Positions 24,006-35,343 of a stretch of DNA of 44,329 nucleotides are shown here, in pieces; positions within the stretch are counted from its first letter, which is position 1, and the number at the start of each line of letters is the position of its first letter. A program made the translations under genes and the position numbers. Where the stretch lies: contig MU266557.1 in the NCBI GenBank assembly GCA_021014945.1, positions 1-44,329 on the forward strand. Reading direction: 5' to 3'. Source of the DNA: Leucogyrophana mollusca. Lineage: Eukaryota > Basidiomycota > Agaricomycetes > Boletales. The notes beneath the pieces are model-generated. The model did no database searches. It had not been told where the DNA came from and saw only the letters and a list, made by a program, of their open reading frames with translations.

Positions 24006-25060
24006 GGACCAGTATTGCTGCACGTTAGTCTCCTGTAGGCAAACCAAAGATTCGAAGCTTCGACGTCGCGTGCTGCACTGGCTCTGAGGTGTTCGACCAT
24101 ATCGGGGTGTAAGTGAGAAACGTGTGATACGCTCTGCGCAAGGGGCGCTCGAGGGACGGTGAATATTTGAGTCGGAGGGGTGAGGAGCGTATACGCAACC
24201 GACGAAGGGGTAGGGTGGCATGGAGAGAACCGAAATGAGATGCCTCGAGGTGGCATATAATCAGTACGCAGTGCAGCAATGGGCGGAAGACTCACCCGCA
24301 CCTTTGTGTTCCTCAGGACGCCTGCAGCTTTCCGTTGCAGGACCGTGAGGTCCAGCATGTGTTTACGATGTGGGGTCTCGAGTTTGGGCGCCCGGCCTGG
24401 GTACGGTTGCCCTGACTAGTATGCCAGTACCTCATGTACAACCCTGGCCTTCAAGCTTCAAGCTTGAGGGGCTTTCGCACGACGGGCATCGGGATTGGTC
24501 GTCTATGCTTCTACTACGGTGAAGTTCACTGCGAGCGGGCGCCGTGGCGCGCGCTGCATTGATAGATAATGATCTATACTGATAATCGCTTCACAAATCG
24601 AACATTTGTGGATCTCGACTACCTTTATCTCCGATGCCGTTCCTACACCTCCTGACGTAGACCCTACGTATGCGTGCCTCTGTCGATCCGTGGCCTAACA
24701 ATCTGTCCGCAGACTGGATGTGGACGCGGGATTGGTGTTCCCGGACTTGAGCTCGCTTTGCTTGTGCCTAAGTCGGATCCTGTCCTGCCTGATCACAAGA
24801 TCTGTGGATGCAGCGCTTTCCTTCCTTCCGACAACACCCCTGTCTCACGACAAGTGGGAGTCGGAGATGAAAGCCCCTCGTAAAAGGCCCATGTAACCAT
24901 GCGTTCGCGAGTTGTCAGCCCGCAACGCTGGACATGGCACCACTGAGCACATTTGATGCCGATCGAGTTAGTGATGCAGGTTGCACTGACGATACTAAAT
25001 AGAGTGTGCCACCAAGGGGATCAATCTCAGCGCACAGAAAGTCGTAGGACAGACATTAAG
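24006..25060. other. Mosaic of repeat block T and unassigned DNA
   Basis: 24070-24400 (block T) matches 36420-36740 closely (landmarks GTGTGATACG, CGGCATATAAT, CACCTGCACCTTTGTG-like, CTGGGTACGGTTGCCCT). It is related to the sequence just upstream of the large gene at 41456. 24690-24780 matches 38100-38180 (GTCCCGGACT-like, GCTTTGCTTGTGC-like). I see no intact gene. Confidence 0.5.
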
Positions 25061-25560
25061 CTGGGGAGGACCTCGTGAAAGGTCGAAGCTGTGATGCGTC
25101 CAAGCCTTCCGAATCCCAACCGGTACCGCCCAAGCGGAACCCCGGGTCCGGTGGTACTGGGTGCGTGATGCACAATATGTTGACGATACTGAATAGAGTC
25201 CGCCCTGTAGACCGTGGTGGGTATCTCGTCAAATCAATCTCGAAGGAGAGCAGACCGTGGTTTCTGGGGATCTCAAGCGTGGATTTTACCTCCCGGACGC
25301 TTGTTGCACGAATCATGGTTTTGTGCCGCGTATGCACCCGAGCATTGCATATTGAACATTCACCCTGATGATACTCAAGCGCTGTTCCCTGCGTCGATAC
25401 TCGAGCGATGTTTCCCTCCGAGGGGCTCTGCCCTCGCGCACACTCCGTGTAATGGCTTGGATCGATGCCACCTGATTGCGCAGGCGGACCAGCGGGCGAA
25501 ACCACTGTCTTTGCATCGATTTCGACAGTCTTGGCCGCATATTCACGTACTCACACTCTA
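25060..25560 (+). repeat. 3' flank block of S, detached copy
   Basis: Begins GTGAAAGGTCGAAGC and matches the sequence following the genes at 31541 (about 31720-31860) and 35943 (about 36120-36320), including the ACTGAATA-AGTC segment and a Tyr/Arg-free stretch thereafter. Here it lies in forward orientation beside an inverted gene copy, showing a rearrangement breakpoint between 25560 and 25690. Confidence 0.6.
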
Positions 25561-25698
25561 AGGATCTCTCATCTCAGTATACATTTTCTCAATTCATGAG
25601 ACTAAACAACAGCGATACATTTACATTCACTTCTTGCTAGTTACCTGTAACAGAATTTAGCACCAGAGGCATCATCAGCGAGATTCAGGGGAGGGCTC

Positions 25699-26310
25699 CT
25701 ACTTGTATTGCAGGATCTGGACGGTGCAGTCGTCGTGGGACGCGTCCTGGCGGTCCTCAGAGATCACCTGGAAAATGACAAAGACAAAGACACGTTTAGA
25801 ACCATCAATATGCTCACACCACGCTGCTGCCTTACCGTTGCGACGAGGAAGTCCATCGGATAGTCCGGCTCAGGCCTCTTCTCGATCTGGGAACGAACGC
25901 AGCAGTTAATCAATCTGCGCCCGAACCACCAGCCGTCTCATCGGAATAAACTCACAGCGAGCGGGCCGACCATCTTCGAGATGTTCCAGCTCCCACCATC
26001 GCTGCTGCTGCTGATGGTGACGTGGACCGTAGCAGTGTAGTCGAACGGGCCGAACGACCAGTGTGGGCGGTTATTGAACACGTTTTTCAGGTGCACCCTA
26101 GTGCCTTGGCCTTGGAAGGTGGCAGAAGCAATTTGAGTGCCATCTCTGGTCACCTCGATGAACGCCTTCTGCTCGAAGTCGGCGTTGACGACCTAGAGCG
26201 ACCGTATATCAGTGGCCTGAAGGGGAAAAACGGATGTGGTTACCACTTACACCAGCGACGAAGCCGCGGTATCCGGGCTGGAGAGTGAAGATCTTGGGTT
26301 CAGTGGACAT
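25699..26310 (-). CDS. LecB-like small beta protein, recent copy B (inverted)
   Basis: Minus-strand exons 26310-26251, 26192-25956, 25886-25836 and 25767-25699 give 138 residues, exon lengths 60, 237, 51 and 69 as in the other recent copies. Differences from copy A: IFTL for TFTL, TRDGTQI for TKDGNQL, NNRPHW for NNREHW, and SSSSDGGSW. The presumed metal residues (N23, E120, D124, D128, D129) are unchanged. Open throughout, with consensus splice sites. Only recent copy in reverse orientation; its 3' end faces the detached flank block at 25060-25560. Confidence 0.85.
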
Positions 26311-27330
26311 GATGAAGAACTAAGGCTGAGTTGATAGAGATGCTGTTGCAGAGGAAGAATTGGCGGATTCTGGGATTTGGATCTACAGCCCACCAGGGGC
26401 TTTATAGGAGGAGGAGCTGGAGCTGGAGCTCCGCTTCAACGTGATGACCTGGTCGACAATCGACAAACGCGAACTAGACCAAGGGTCGACGGCGTCGTGA
26501 AGTGCTTGACAGGATGAATGAATGATGGCCACGGTGGTGAGCCTGTCTTTGTCCCTCGGGTCGCTACCTGAAGCATGGAAGCCTGGATAATGAGTAAAGT
26601 TTCGTCGGGGGCAGATCGATCACGTACTCGCCCCATATCCCATTTTCGTCGAGGAAATGACCTTCACGCTAAAGTCCACCGAAGATACGGCATTTGCTCC
26701 GGTCTGTGTAAGCACCCATCACGCGTGCTAGTGGCAACTGTAGTTGGTCGCGCGCTTTCCTTGGCGGGTTGGGGTTGGATTGTGTGGGTACTTGGGTACT
26801 GCCTGCGTAGCGTGGGACTATATCAGACAATCCCGAGCAGGATATCCGCTATCCTGGTAGCCCCCACGGGGGACGTTGACTTGTGTGTCACGGTGTCCAT
26901 GATCAAGGAGCGATGCGGTAGCGTTCCCGATTAGTTAAATCAGTCAAACGGCGCGTGCTCCGCATCCAGAGAGCCGTTCACGTTGAGCTGTTCCCAAATC
27001 CGCAAACCACTTGACCTATTGATTATGCACGAGATCACCGCGAGGGCGAGCCCCATGCGGCGTGGAAGCACTGATCATTATGCTCTTCCACAGAAGACCG
27101 CTACGTACGCCCGCCCAAGCAAAGAAGAGCAGTCGTTTCTTGACAGGAATCGCCGGAGAGGCGAGACTGCGATCTTGGTATATCGGCAACCTCGACGGCC
27201 AAGTGCGGCTAAATTGACGGAGGACTGGAAACCTTCATATGGCATGAGTGAGTGCGGCCCTGAACAGGTTCTGGTGCAGGCAAAGCTCGACGCGTACCAA
27301 ATGTGTGTAGTTCAAAGGATCTGATTCATT
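26311..27330 (-). repeat. Upstream part of block S, copy 2 (inverted)
   Basis: Reverse complement of the upstream regions of the genes at 23175, 30932 and 35344: GCATCCAGAGAGCCGTTCA, GCACTGATCATTA and CTCTTCCACAGAAGACCG appear here in reverse order. About 1 kb. Holds no gene of its own that I can support. Confidence 0.75.
26401..26406 (-). promoter_or_regulatory. TATA box of LecB-like copy B
   Basis: TATAAA on the minus strand preceded by CTCCTCCTCC, about 95 bases before the ATG at 26310. Confidence 0.7.
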
Positions 27331-27369
27331 ACGAATGATGGAACAGAGGCCATGATTAGTACAGGCAGG

Positions 27370-27500
27370 GTACATTTATTCGCAATGGAGAAAGGAGTGT
27401 GTGCATGTGGGTTGGGCTCTGAGGCGACTTTGTATGTACAGGCGGTGCGTCGAGGACTCACGAGGACTTTGCGTGCGTCCGACCATTACTAGCACGTGTT
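27370..27500 (+). repeat. R repeat fragment
   Basis: Short piece matching 40970-41130 (TATTCGCAATGGAG, GTGTGTGCATGTGGG, CTCTGAGGCGAC, GAGGACTCACGAG), directly ahead of the broken large-gene copy. Confidence 0.6.
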
Positions 27501-27639
27501 TCCGAGGTGGGCTGTGAAAGGTGTTATGGAGCCTGGGAGGTTAGAGTACCTGGACACTGAGTTTCAAGCACATTTGTCAACATGGTCACACCCCGATGTG
27601 CGTTTCACTTTCGTGCCGATATGCTGTCTTGATGCAAGC

Positions 27640-28290
27640 ACACCAAGATGGGAGTTACACGCACGTGGGGAAAACAGAGCTGAGCTTGCCATGTGTGAGG
27701 CTTTTGATGTAAGCACATCTCGAGCTTCGTGGCTCCAGCACAAAGACTACACACTTGTGCCTTGTGCAGAGGGAGGAGAAGTGGAGGTGTTCTGCGCATC
27801 ACCAAGGGGACGTCAAAGTGACCGCTCCTATCGACACCGAGCCACTCTCGTCGCTGTCCCCGACGATCTCCTCCGTGACCCTCCATCCCCCCACGCCCCC
27901 CCAAGCACGCCGTCCCGGATGGTTCGCCTCGTTCGGCCGAGCGAGACCCGCTACGGCAAAAGTCCTTGTCGAGGGCAAAACCTCCTCGGCCACCCCAATG
28001 TGCCCCTCGAGCGCGCCGTCGCCTCTTGCACCAGCACCGGCGGGCTCGAACCTGATCCACGCGAGGCTCACGACCAACCGCGCGGGGTGGCTGTCGTACT
28101 CCGCTGCGTGGGCGGCTACGAGGCGTATCACCGATGGGGGTGCGGGCGGGGGCAGTGGAGGGAGAGAGCGCACGGGGAGTAACAGTGGAGGGGGAGATGG
28201 AGGTTATGGAGCCCGATTTTGACGGGGAGGATGCGGGTGGTCAGGGAGATGCTGCGCCCGCGCCGATTCCGGTCGGGAAGACGGACGAGG
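27640..28290 (+). pseudogene. Internally deleted copy of the large Pro-rich gene
   Basis: Three pieces of the gene at 41456-44329 joined with large deletions. Upstream sequence matching 41265-41390 jumps to 41600-41850, then to 42205-42240, then to 43598-43870. The region with the parent ATG is absent. Despite two internal deletions the reading frame is kept: GDVKV...ARRPGWFASFGRARPATAKVLVEG continues into CPSSAPSPLAP and NLIHARLTTNRAGWLSYSA...RITDGG before a frameshift ends it at 28222. A usable ATG at 27755 would give 155 codons. Most likely a dead duplicate; a short expressed version cannot be excluded. Confidence 0.75.
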
Positions 28291-28411
28291 GGGCGCGACA
28301 ATTCTGGTCTGTTTGTTCCGACTCCCGACCATTGTTTATTCGCACTACAATTACGGTTTGTTTGATTCATATTTCCTCTTTGGGTAACTACCAGCATAAT
28401 TTTTCTATAGA

Positions 28412-28446
28412 TCTACTACACTTGATCTTAGCAAAAAGGCCAGAGT
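28412..28446 (-). ncRNA. U2 snRNA 5'-end fragment (partial, not a full gene)
   Basis: On the minus strand, GGCCTTTTTGCTAAGATCAA followed by GTGTAGTA matches the near-universal 5' part of U2 snRNA, including GTAGTA, the branch-point pairing sequence, with about one mismatch. The match stops right after GTAGTA; the following GATCTATAGAAAA is not U2, so stem IIa and the rest are missing. A truncated pseudogene or part of a chimeric retro-inserted sequence. Confidence 0.6.
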
Positions 28447-29380
28447 GATAAGGATTCCAGACGTTCAAACCTCGTCTGTATAGCTCAAAAACTCGTTGCG
28501 TAGGCCTGAGGATGGCCGAAGGTCAGCACACGTGCTTATTCCCTTTTTTGGAATGCGGATGTGGATGCGGCAAGTTATGTGGTTTTGTTTGGCAAGAGCC
28601 TCTGAGCGCAACAAGGATAAACAACCCATCGCTACACCCCAGTCACCAACTTCGGAGAGACGTCCTGTCGAGAGACGACAATAAGTAAGAGTCAGCTAAG
28701 TATCAATTTTAGGAGTTAACGCTCGTCTCGATATTGATCAGGTGTGTGATGTTGCCCAATGTGTGCATAGTATCCCTGGTGCTCGTGTATTGAATATTTT
28801 CCGTGATGCGAGGTCCTACAAATCCTGAAGGTTGTACCTGGACCTACACATAAGTGCCGAGCTTAAAACGTGTTCTCGCCTTCGAGGCGATAGTCTCCAT
28901 CGGCGTCCTTCTGCAAAACCCGCCACATGCTGCCAAATCTTGGATACAAGCAACTCGAATCTCCACGATTTCAAAGTAAACTTCCCCGGAAAATTATCTC
29001 GCATCGAGTAAGCGCCATCAGCAAGGACGCAACTGGGTACACACGCTATACGACTCTTTTTCGTTGCTCGCCGCCCCATAGTCGCTCCATCACCATCAGT
29101 GTTGAAGATATCCCAGAACGCTATAACAGCTACCTTCTACCTTCGAAGGATAGGTTACGGATATATGTACAGCTGCGACCTCACGAAAGCCGTTTGGGAC
29201 CTTGGTGCCCCGACGAACTGCCGCGAAGCATATGATCGACGGTCAGACACTCGGGACTCTCCCAAGTCGGGAGACAAGGTGTTTGCGACGATCTTGCAAT
29301 ATAAGCGTGTGGATGCAGGCACCCTAACCCCCAAAGTCCTATAATGCCTCTGACAGCCAAACACGTGCTGGTAACTGTCG
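28447..29380. other. Unassigned stretch
   Basis: About 0.9 kb with no supported gene. A plus-strand open frame (29099-29344) ends near ATILQYK, faintly like the end of the LecB-like family, but the rest does not match. 28840-28990 also has coding-like composition without motifs. Confidence 0.35.
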
Positions 29381-30055
29381 GACGCACACAAAGGTGCTCG
29401 TGAGTCCTCGACACACCACCTGTACATACATTAAAGTCGCCTCAGAGCCCCTCCCACATGCATACGCTCCTTCCTCCATTCCAAATACACTCCTCGCCCT
29501 CAAGCGCGATACCGTACGTCCCTCGCCCCTCCAGCGCAAACCCACTCCCCCCCTCTTACACAAACACGCTCCCCGTCCCTCCAGCGCTGATCGTAAACAT
29601 GCTCATTCTTTAGCATCTCATCATCAGTGCTAAAACCCCCGAACTCCTCCCCGTGCCAACGAGCCGCGGGACGTCGTCATATCGTATTATGTGTACCCTC
29701 AATCCACCTGACGCCAACATCAACAATGTCCACCTGCCGCGAGCATCGATAACGAAACCCAGGTCCCAAGCGGCTGTGCTCAACCTCCGGGAAGAGCACT
29801 GGAGATATCGGACTAACGGCTTGCACGACGTATTCACAGAGTTGTGCAGAAAGGGCCAGACAGGTGCACACCCAGGTGCGTGCGTTAGGTCTATCTTTGC
29901 CGTTCAATGGCATAGCAATCGGTGCTCCCCATCTCCTGAGGAGTCGACATCGTGGCGGGTTAGATTCAAATTGCGCTCCTCGTTTCCGCTCGTTTTGGTC
30001 TGCGGGGGGCACAATTGCAAGATTGTTTTGTCCCCGGCAATCGCCTCTCTGGCGA
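29380..30055 (-). repeat. R repeat, inverted copy
   Basis: Reverse complement of the R unit seen at 33230-34060, 39500-40160 and 40260-41090. Landmarks: GAGCATCGATAACGAAAC (29733), CGGTGCTCCCCATC (29920) and GGTCTGCGGGGGGCACAA (29997). Joins block S directly near 30060. Confidence 0.7.
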
Positions 30056-30834
30056 TTCCCGTCAAGAAACGTCTGATGTTCTCTACTTGGGCTGGCTCCA
30101 TAACAGTCTTCTGTGGACGAGCGTAATAATCAGTGCTACCACGCTGCATGGGGGTTTGCCTCGTGAATATGTAACCAGTTGCTTCGGTGGTCGGTTTGCA
30201 GATTTGGGAACAGGTCAACGTAAATAGCTCTCTGGATGGGAAGCACGCGCCGGGTGACTGATTCTTCTAATCAGAAACACCAGTGGCTCGCTCCTTGAAC
30301 ACCGTGACACACGCCGACGTCTCCGATGCAGCGGATACGCAGCCCCTCAGGAATTTCCGGCGGAAACATCGGCCCCGTGCAAGGTATCCACACAACCCAG
30401 CTCCACCCCGACTCCCAAGGGGGAAAAAATTGACGCGCGCGACCAGCCCGCCGCCGCTGCAGAGCACACCACGCTCGAACATCAACGTCAGCGTGTGCGC
30501 GTAAGAGACATCCATGAACTGCGTTGTTGCCGTTAGCACGGGTGACCGGTGTCGACACAGACAAGAGCAATGCCGTATTGTCGACGGACTTTAGCGTGGG
30601 GACGTTTCCTCGAGGAGAATGGGATATGGGGTAAGTATGTGATCGATCTGCCCCTGGCGAGATTTTAGTTCGATTCATTATCCATTATCTGGGCCTCCAT
30701 GCATGCGCTAGCGACCCGAGGGACAAAGACAGGCTCGCGAACGTTCGTTCATGTATTCATCCTGTCAAGCACACCACAAAGCCGTCGACCGGGTCATCAT
30801 GTTAAAGCGGAGATCTAGCTCCAGCCCCTCCTCC

Positions 30835-30840
30835 TATAAA
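30835..30840 (+). promoter_or_regulatory. TATA box of LecB-like copy C
   Basis: TATAAA after CCCCTCCTCC, 97 bases before the ATG at 30932. Confidence 0.7.
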
Positions 30841-30931
30841 ACCTTTGAGAGGCTGCAGATTGAAAGCCCAGAATCCACCCAATCTTCCTCTGCAACAACA
30901 CCTCTATCCAACCCAGCCTTTATTCTTCACC

Positions 30932-31541
30932 ATGTCCACTGAACCCAAGATCTTCACTCTCCAGCCCGGATACCGCGGCTTCGTCGCTGGTGTAAGTGGT
31001 GACCACATCCGTTTTGCCCCTTCATGCCACTGATATACGGTCGCTCTAGGTCGTCAACGCCGACTTCGAGCAGAAGGCGTTCATCGAGGTGACCAGAGAT
31101 GGCACTCAAATTGCTTCTGCCACCTTCCAAGGCCAAGGCACTAGGGTGCACCTGAAAAACGTGTTCAATAACCGCGAGCACTGGTCGTTCGGCCCGTTCG
31201 ACTACACTGCGACGGTCCACGTCACGATCAGCAGCAGCAACGGCGGTGGAAGCTGGAACATCTCGAAGATGGTCGGCCCGCTCGCTGTGAGTTTATCCCT
31301 TTGCGATGGCTGGTGCTTGGACGCGGACTGATTACGACTGCGTTCGTTCCCAGATCGAGAAGAGGCCTGAGCCGGACTATCCGATGGACTTCCGTGTCGC
31401 AACGGTAAGTTGACAGTGTGGTGCGAACATAGTGGCGGTTCTCAACGTGTCCTTGTCTTTGTCGTTTCCCAGGTGATCTCTGAGGACCGCCAGGATGCGT
31501 CCCACGACGACTGCACCGTCCAGATTCTTCAATACAAGTAG
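30932..31541 (+). CDS. LecB-like small beta protein, recent copy C
   Basis: Exons 30932-30991, 31050-31286, 31354-31404 and 31473-31541 give 138 residues. It reads like copy B in exons 1-2 (IFTL, TRDGTQI, QGQGTR) but keeps NNREHW, has SSSNGGGSW, and carries MDFRVAT where the others have MDFLVAT: one Leu-to-Arg change in a presumed core strand. The acidic loop SEDRQDASHDDC is unchanged. Splice sites are consensus. Its introns 1 and 3 share sequence with both copies A and B, so the block duplicated recently. Confidence 0.85.
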
Positions 31542-31879
31542 GATACCTCCTTCGAATCTCGCCGACGATGCCTTTGAAACTGAATTCCTTTACAGGTAAA
31601 GGGCCATGACCGCTCGGATGTATGCCATGGAGCCAGAATCACGCGTAGTGAAATGTCAATGTATCGCTGTTGTGTAGTCTGACAAGTTGAGATCATGCAT
31701 TCTGAAATGAGAGACCCCCGTGAAAGGTCGAAGCAGTCATGCGTCAGAGCTTTCTGAATTTCAACCGGTACCACTCAAGTGGACACCCATAGTTCAGTGA
31801 TGCTCAAGTGAACACCAATAGTTCAGCAACACCCGGACCAAGTGCGAGATGCGCAATGTGATGACGGTACCGACCAGAG

Positions 31880-32420
31880 CCCGGCGTGCAGACCGCGGTG
31901 GCCGCGCGCGTTCCTCTTCTCCCTTTTCCCTGGGAGTCGGGGTGGGGCTGGGTTGTGTGGATACTTTGCGCGGGGCCGATGCCATGTTGCTGCCGGACAC
32001 TCTCGAGAGGCTGCATCGGAGACGCCACGGTGTCCAGGATCAAGGAGTGAGGCACCGGCGTTCCCGATCACACACGTGCTCTGCATCCAGAGAGCCGTTC
32101 ACGTTTAGCTGTCTCCAGATCTGCAAACCGACCACTTGATCAATTGACCGATTGACTATGCACGAGGTCACCCCCATGCGGCGTGGTCGCACTGATCATT
32201 ACGCTCTTCCACAGAAGACCGCTACATACGCCCGCCCAAGCAGAGAAAAGCGGCCATTTCTCGATGGGGATCACAGGACAGGCGAGACTGCGATCGTGGT
32301 GAATCGAAAACCTCGACGCTGAATTAACGGAGAACTGGGAGCCTTCGTATGGTATGCGTGAGTGCGGCCCCGAATAGGGTCCGTGCAGGTAAAGCTCGAC
32401 GCGTATCAAGTATGTATAGC
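31880..32420 (-). repeat. Partial block S, inverted remnant
   Basis: Matches the far-upstream part of block S in reverse orientation (CATCCAGAGAGCCGTTCACG at 32088, CACTGATCATTACGCTCTTC at 32190, CCCGCCCAAGCAGAG). It lacks promoter and gene. With copy 3 it makes an inverted arrangement around the gene at 30932. Confidence 0.7.
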
Positions 32421-33230
32421 TGATAGGATCTGTTTCATTGCGAATGAACGGGTGCCATGATTGGTACGGTCAGGGTGCGTTGGAAGTTCGGGAAACCAGG
32501 CCCTATGTACTATACTTGGGCTGGCCCACACTTGTCTCTGTCCGCGATCGCCCTGCGATCGATCTCTCGCGTGCACACCCTTTCCAGGGAAAAGTCCCCA
32601 CCGCAGAGTCCCCTCAACTCGTCCAGCAAGTCCATGATCCCCACTCCGATCCTCACTCCCAAAACTCTGAACAGGATGAAGGGCAAAGAAGCGTCATGGA
32701 GGCCAACTCCCCACGGAGGCGCTTCGCAATCTTGAGCGTGAACGAGCGAGCTTTGCGCGAACACTGTTACTTGTTGCCTGGCCCCCGGCTCAAGCTTTGA
32801 GCGAGCGTGGGCATCTCGGGTGTGGGGAATATCTTCGTTAGTCAACGTGCCGCCTGTTCAGCTCCAATAGCCACATCTCGTGCATTTTGACGCAGGGGAC
32901 CGACGTGCGGTGCCCAGTCCGCTCCGCCCGATGGGGACCGAGACCGCGTGACACGGGTCGTCGGGGCTGGCCGCCGGTTATTGTATTCGCACAGCGGCGA
33001 CGTGCGGGAAAGCTGCTGGGGGGGTTCGTGGATGGCGGGGGTGGAGCATATCAGCGCGGGAGTCCTAGTTGCGAAGGAAGCTGTGCCCCAAACCTTGGGC
33101 CGCGCGTCGTAGGGGTCATGTGTGTCTGGAATCCGAGGTGTGCCGTCGGTGGTTGGAGGTATGGGAACCTGGGCTAGGTGCGCGTTCGGTGTAGATCGTG
33201 GTCGGCATATGGATTGGGCAGAGACGGGGG
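32420..33230. other. Unassigned stretch with coding-like shards
   Basis: 32530-32820 reads in parts like protein (PTPILTPKTLNRMKGKE; then in another frame ALRNLERERASFARTLLLVA) suggesting a frame-shifted gene shard on the plus strand, family unknown. 32880-33230 is GC-rich with no supported gene. Confidence 0.3.
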
Positions 33231-34060
33231 TTGGAGGAGGGATGTTTGCACTGCTGCCGCCGCCAAGAAGTATGGAAGGTGCAAACTGGCCTGGGATGAC
33301 GTACCGAGTCTTACCATAAACATCTACGTGTTTTTCGTGTGCTCTACGCCGGTCTTTAATGTGGTGCTCAAAGCCGTCGTGCAAGAATGAAGGAGACCTG
33401 ATTCCCAGTGGCCTTTCGCACGAGAAATACCTACCCCGCTGAGCACGAAAACAGGATTGCGATTGTGGCCCGCGCAGACCAAAACAAGCGGAAAACGGAG
33501 GCCCAATTTGAATCCGACCCGCCACCACGATGACTCCTCAGGAGACGGGGAGCACCAGTTGCTATGCCACTGAACGGCAAGACCTGACACATTTCTGCAC
33601 AGGCCGACAGCACGTTGTGCGCGCCGTTCGTCCGTGTTCTTCGCGGAGGGTAAGCGCAGCCGCTAGGGGCCCTGGGATTTCGTTATCGATGCTCGCACAG
33701 GTGGACGTTGGGATGCTTGCTTCGGGTGGACTGAAGGTACAGATGATACGATATGATGATGTCCTGCGGCCCGTTGGCACAGGGGGGAGTTGGCGGGTTC
33801 CTGCGCTGATCGTGAGATGGTAGAGAACGAGCACGTTTACGATCTGTGCTGGAGGGGCGGAGGGCGTATTTGTGTAAGGTGGAGGAGTGTGTTTGCGCTG
33901 GAGGGGTGAGGAGCGTACGGGATGGAGTGTATTCGCAATGGGGGAGTGTGTGCATGTGGGAGGGGCTCTGGGTGTGTCAAGGACTCACAAGCACCTGCGT
34001 CCCCCACAACACATGCACCTTTGCGCCAGTCCATCCGCTGCAGGATCGTGATTACCGGTA
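33230..34060 (+). repeat. R repeat, forward copy 1
   Basis: Shared with 39500-41090: GACGTACCGAGT, AACATCTACGTGTTTTTCG, GTGCTCAAAGCCGTCGTGCA, GGAGCACCAGTTGCTATGCC, TTCGTTATCGATGCTCG, GCACCTTTGCGCC, GCAGGATCGTGATTACCGG. On the minus strand it holds a 228-codon open frame (33528-32842) whose N-terminal third resembles minus-strand frames in the other R copies. Confidence 0.75.
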
Positions 34061-35247
34061 GGTGTTTCCGATAAGCTGTCAGACGTGTTGTGGGGCTTTG
34101 AAGGTTGTTACCGCTCTGGCTTTCAAGCACGTTTGTCAGCATGGTCACGGCCTGTGCATTTCACCCCCGTGTCGATCTGCCCTCCTGATGCTAGCACACC
34201 AAGTTGATTGTAGTCCCCCGTAGGCAGACCAAAGTTTCGAAAGGGGAGAATCAAAAGTTTGAGCCGCGAGCTGAGCTGCTCACATGATCGGATCTCAGAC
34301 TCCGGCATTCTCCGACTGTTTCGCTGAGTTCTTATGGTCGAACCCCCGCAATGAAACGCATCCTCTCAGCTGCATCTGGTACAGGTCGAACTTTGTCTGT
34401 AGCGGAACTTATTCGGGGCCGTTCGCATACTTCCACACCCATACCATAGGAAAGTTCTCAGTTCTCCGTCAATTCAGCCGCAGTGTCGAGGGTTACGATT
34501 TACTAAGATCCAAGTCTGGCCTTCGACGGCGATTCAAGAAGCGACTGCTTTTCTCTGCTTGGGTGGGCATAACATGCTTCTGTGGACAAGCGTAATGATT
34601 GGTGCTACCACGCTGCATGGGGGTCACCCTCGCGGTGACCTCGTGAATAACTAATTGGTTCTTCGATTTACAGGTTTTGGGACAGTCAACGGCTCTCTGG
34701 ATGCGGAGCACGCGCGTGACTGATTCTTCTAATCGGGAACGCCGTTGCATCGCTCCTTGGGCACACACATGAGCCAATATCGTGAGCGGAGGCTACCAGG
34801 ATAGCGGATATCTAGCCTCTGGAGAATTTCTGGTGGCAGCATTGGCCGCGCTACGCAGGCAACGCGCAAGTATCCACACAACCGGACCCGAGCCCGATGG
34901 AAATCGCGCGACCAGCTTACCGCTGCTACATTACACGGTCGAACATCAGCATCTGCGCGTAAGGAACACTATAAGCGGCATATTACCGTTAGCACGGGTG
35001 ACGGGTACTAACACAGACCGGGGCAAATGCGGGGAACATTCCTCGGCGGGGGTGGGATATGGAGTCAGTACGTGATTGATCTGCCCCTGGCGAGATTTTT
35101 ATTCATTATCTAGGCTTCCATGCTTGAGCTAGCGACCCGAGGGACAAAGACAGGCTCACCACCATTCATTCATCCTGTCAAGCACTCCACAAAGCCGTCG
35201 ACCAGGTCATCGTGTTGAATCGGAGCTCCAGCCCCGGCTCCTCCTCC

Positions 35248-35253
35248 TATAAA
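35248..35253 (+). promoter_or_regulatory. TATA box of LecB-like copy D
   Basis: TATAAA after CTCCTCC, 96 bases before the ATG at 35344. Confidence 0.7.
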
Positions 35254-35343
35254 GCCCCTGGGAGGCTATAGATCCAAATCCCAGAATCCGCCAATTCTTC
35301 CTCTGCGACAGCATCTCTATTCAACTCAGCCTTATTCTTCATC

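Larger units (their letters stand above)
30070..31790 (+). repeat. Segmental block S, copy 3 (forward)
   Basis: Same landmarks as copy 1 (TCTGTGGACGAGCGTAATAA-like, CGCGCCGGGTGACTGATTCT-like, ACCCGAGGGACAAAGACAGG), then TATA box, gene at 30932-31541 and 3' flank. Confidence 0.75.

Noticed and set aside
28800..29344. Possible further LecB-like gene ending in ATILQYK
   Set aside because: Only the last few residues resemble the family; no FTLxP start, no GQGTR strand, no acidic loop in the right place.
32842..33528. 228-codon minus-strand open frame as a gene
   Set aside because: It lies in the R repeat and GC-rich DNA, which makes long chance frames; the frame is not kept in all R copies. Mentioned only as a finding on R.
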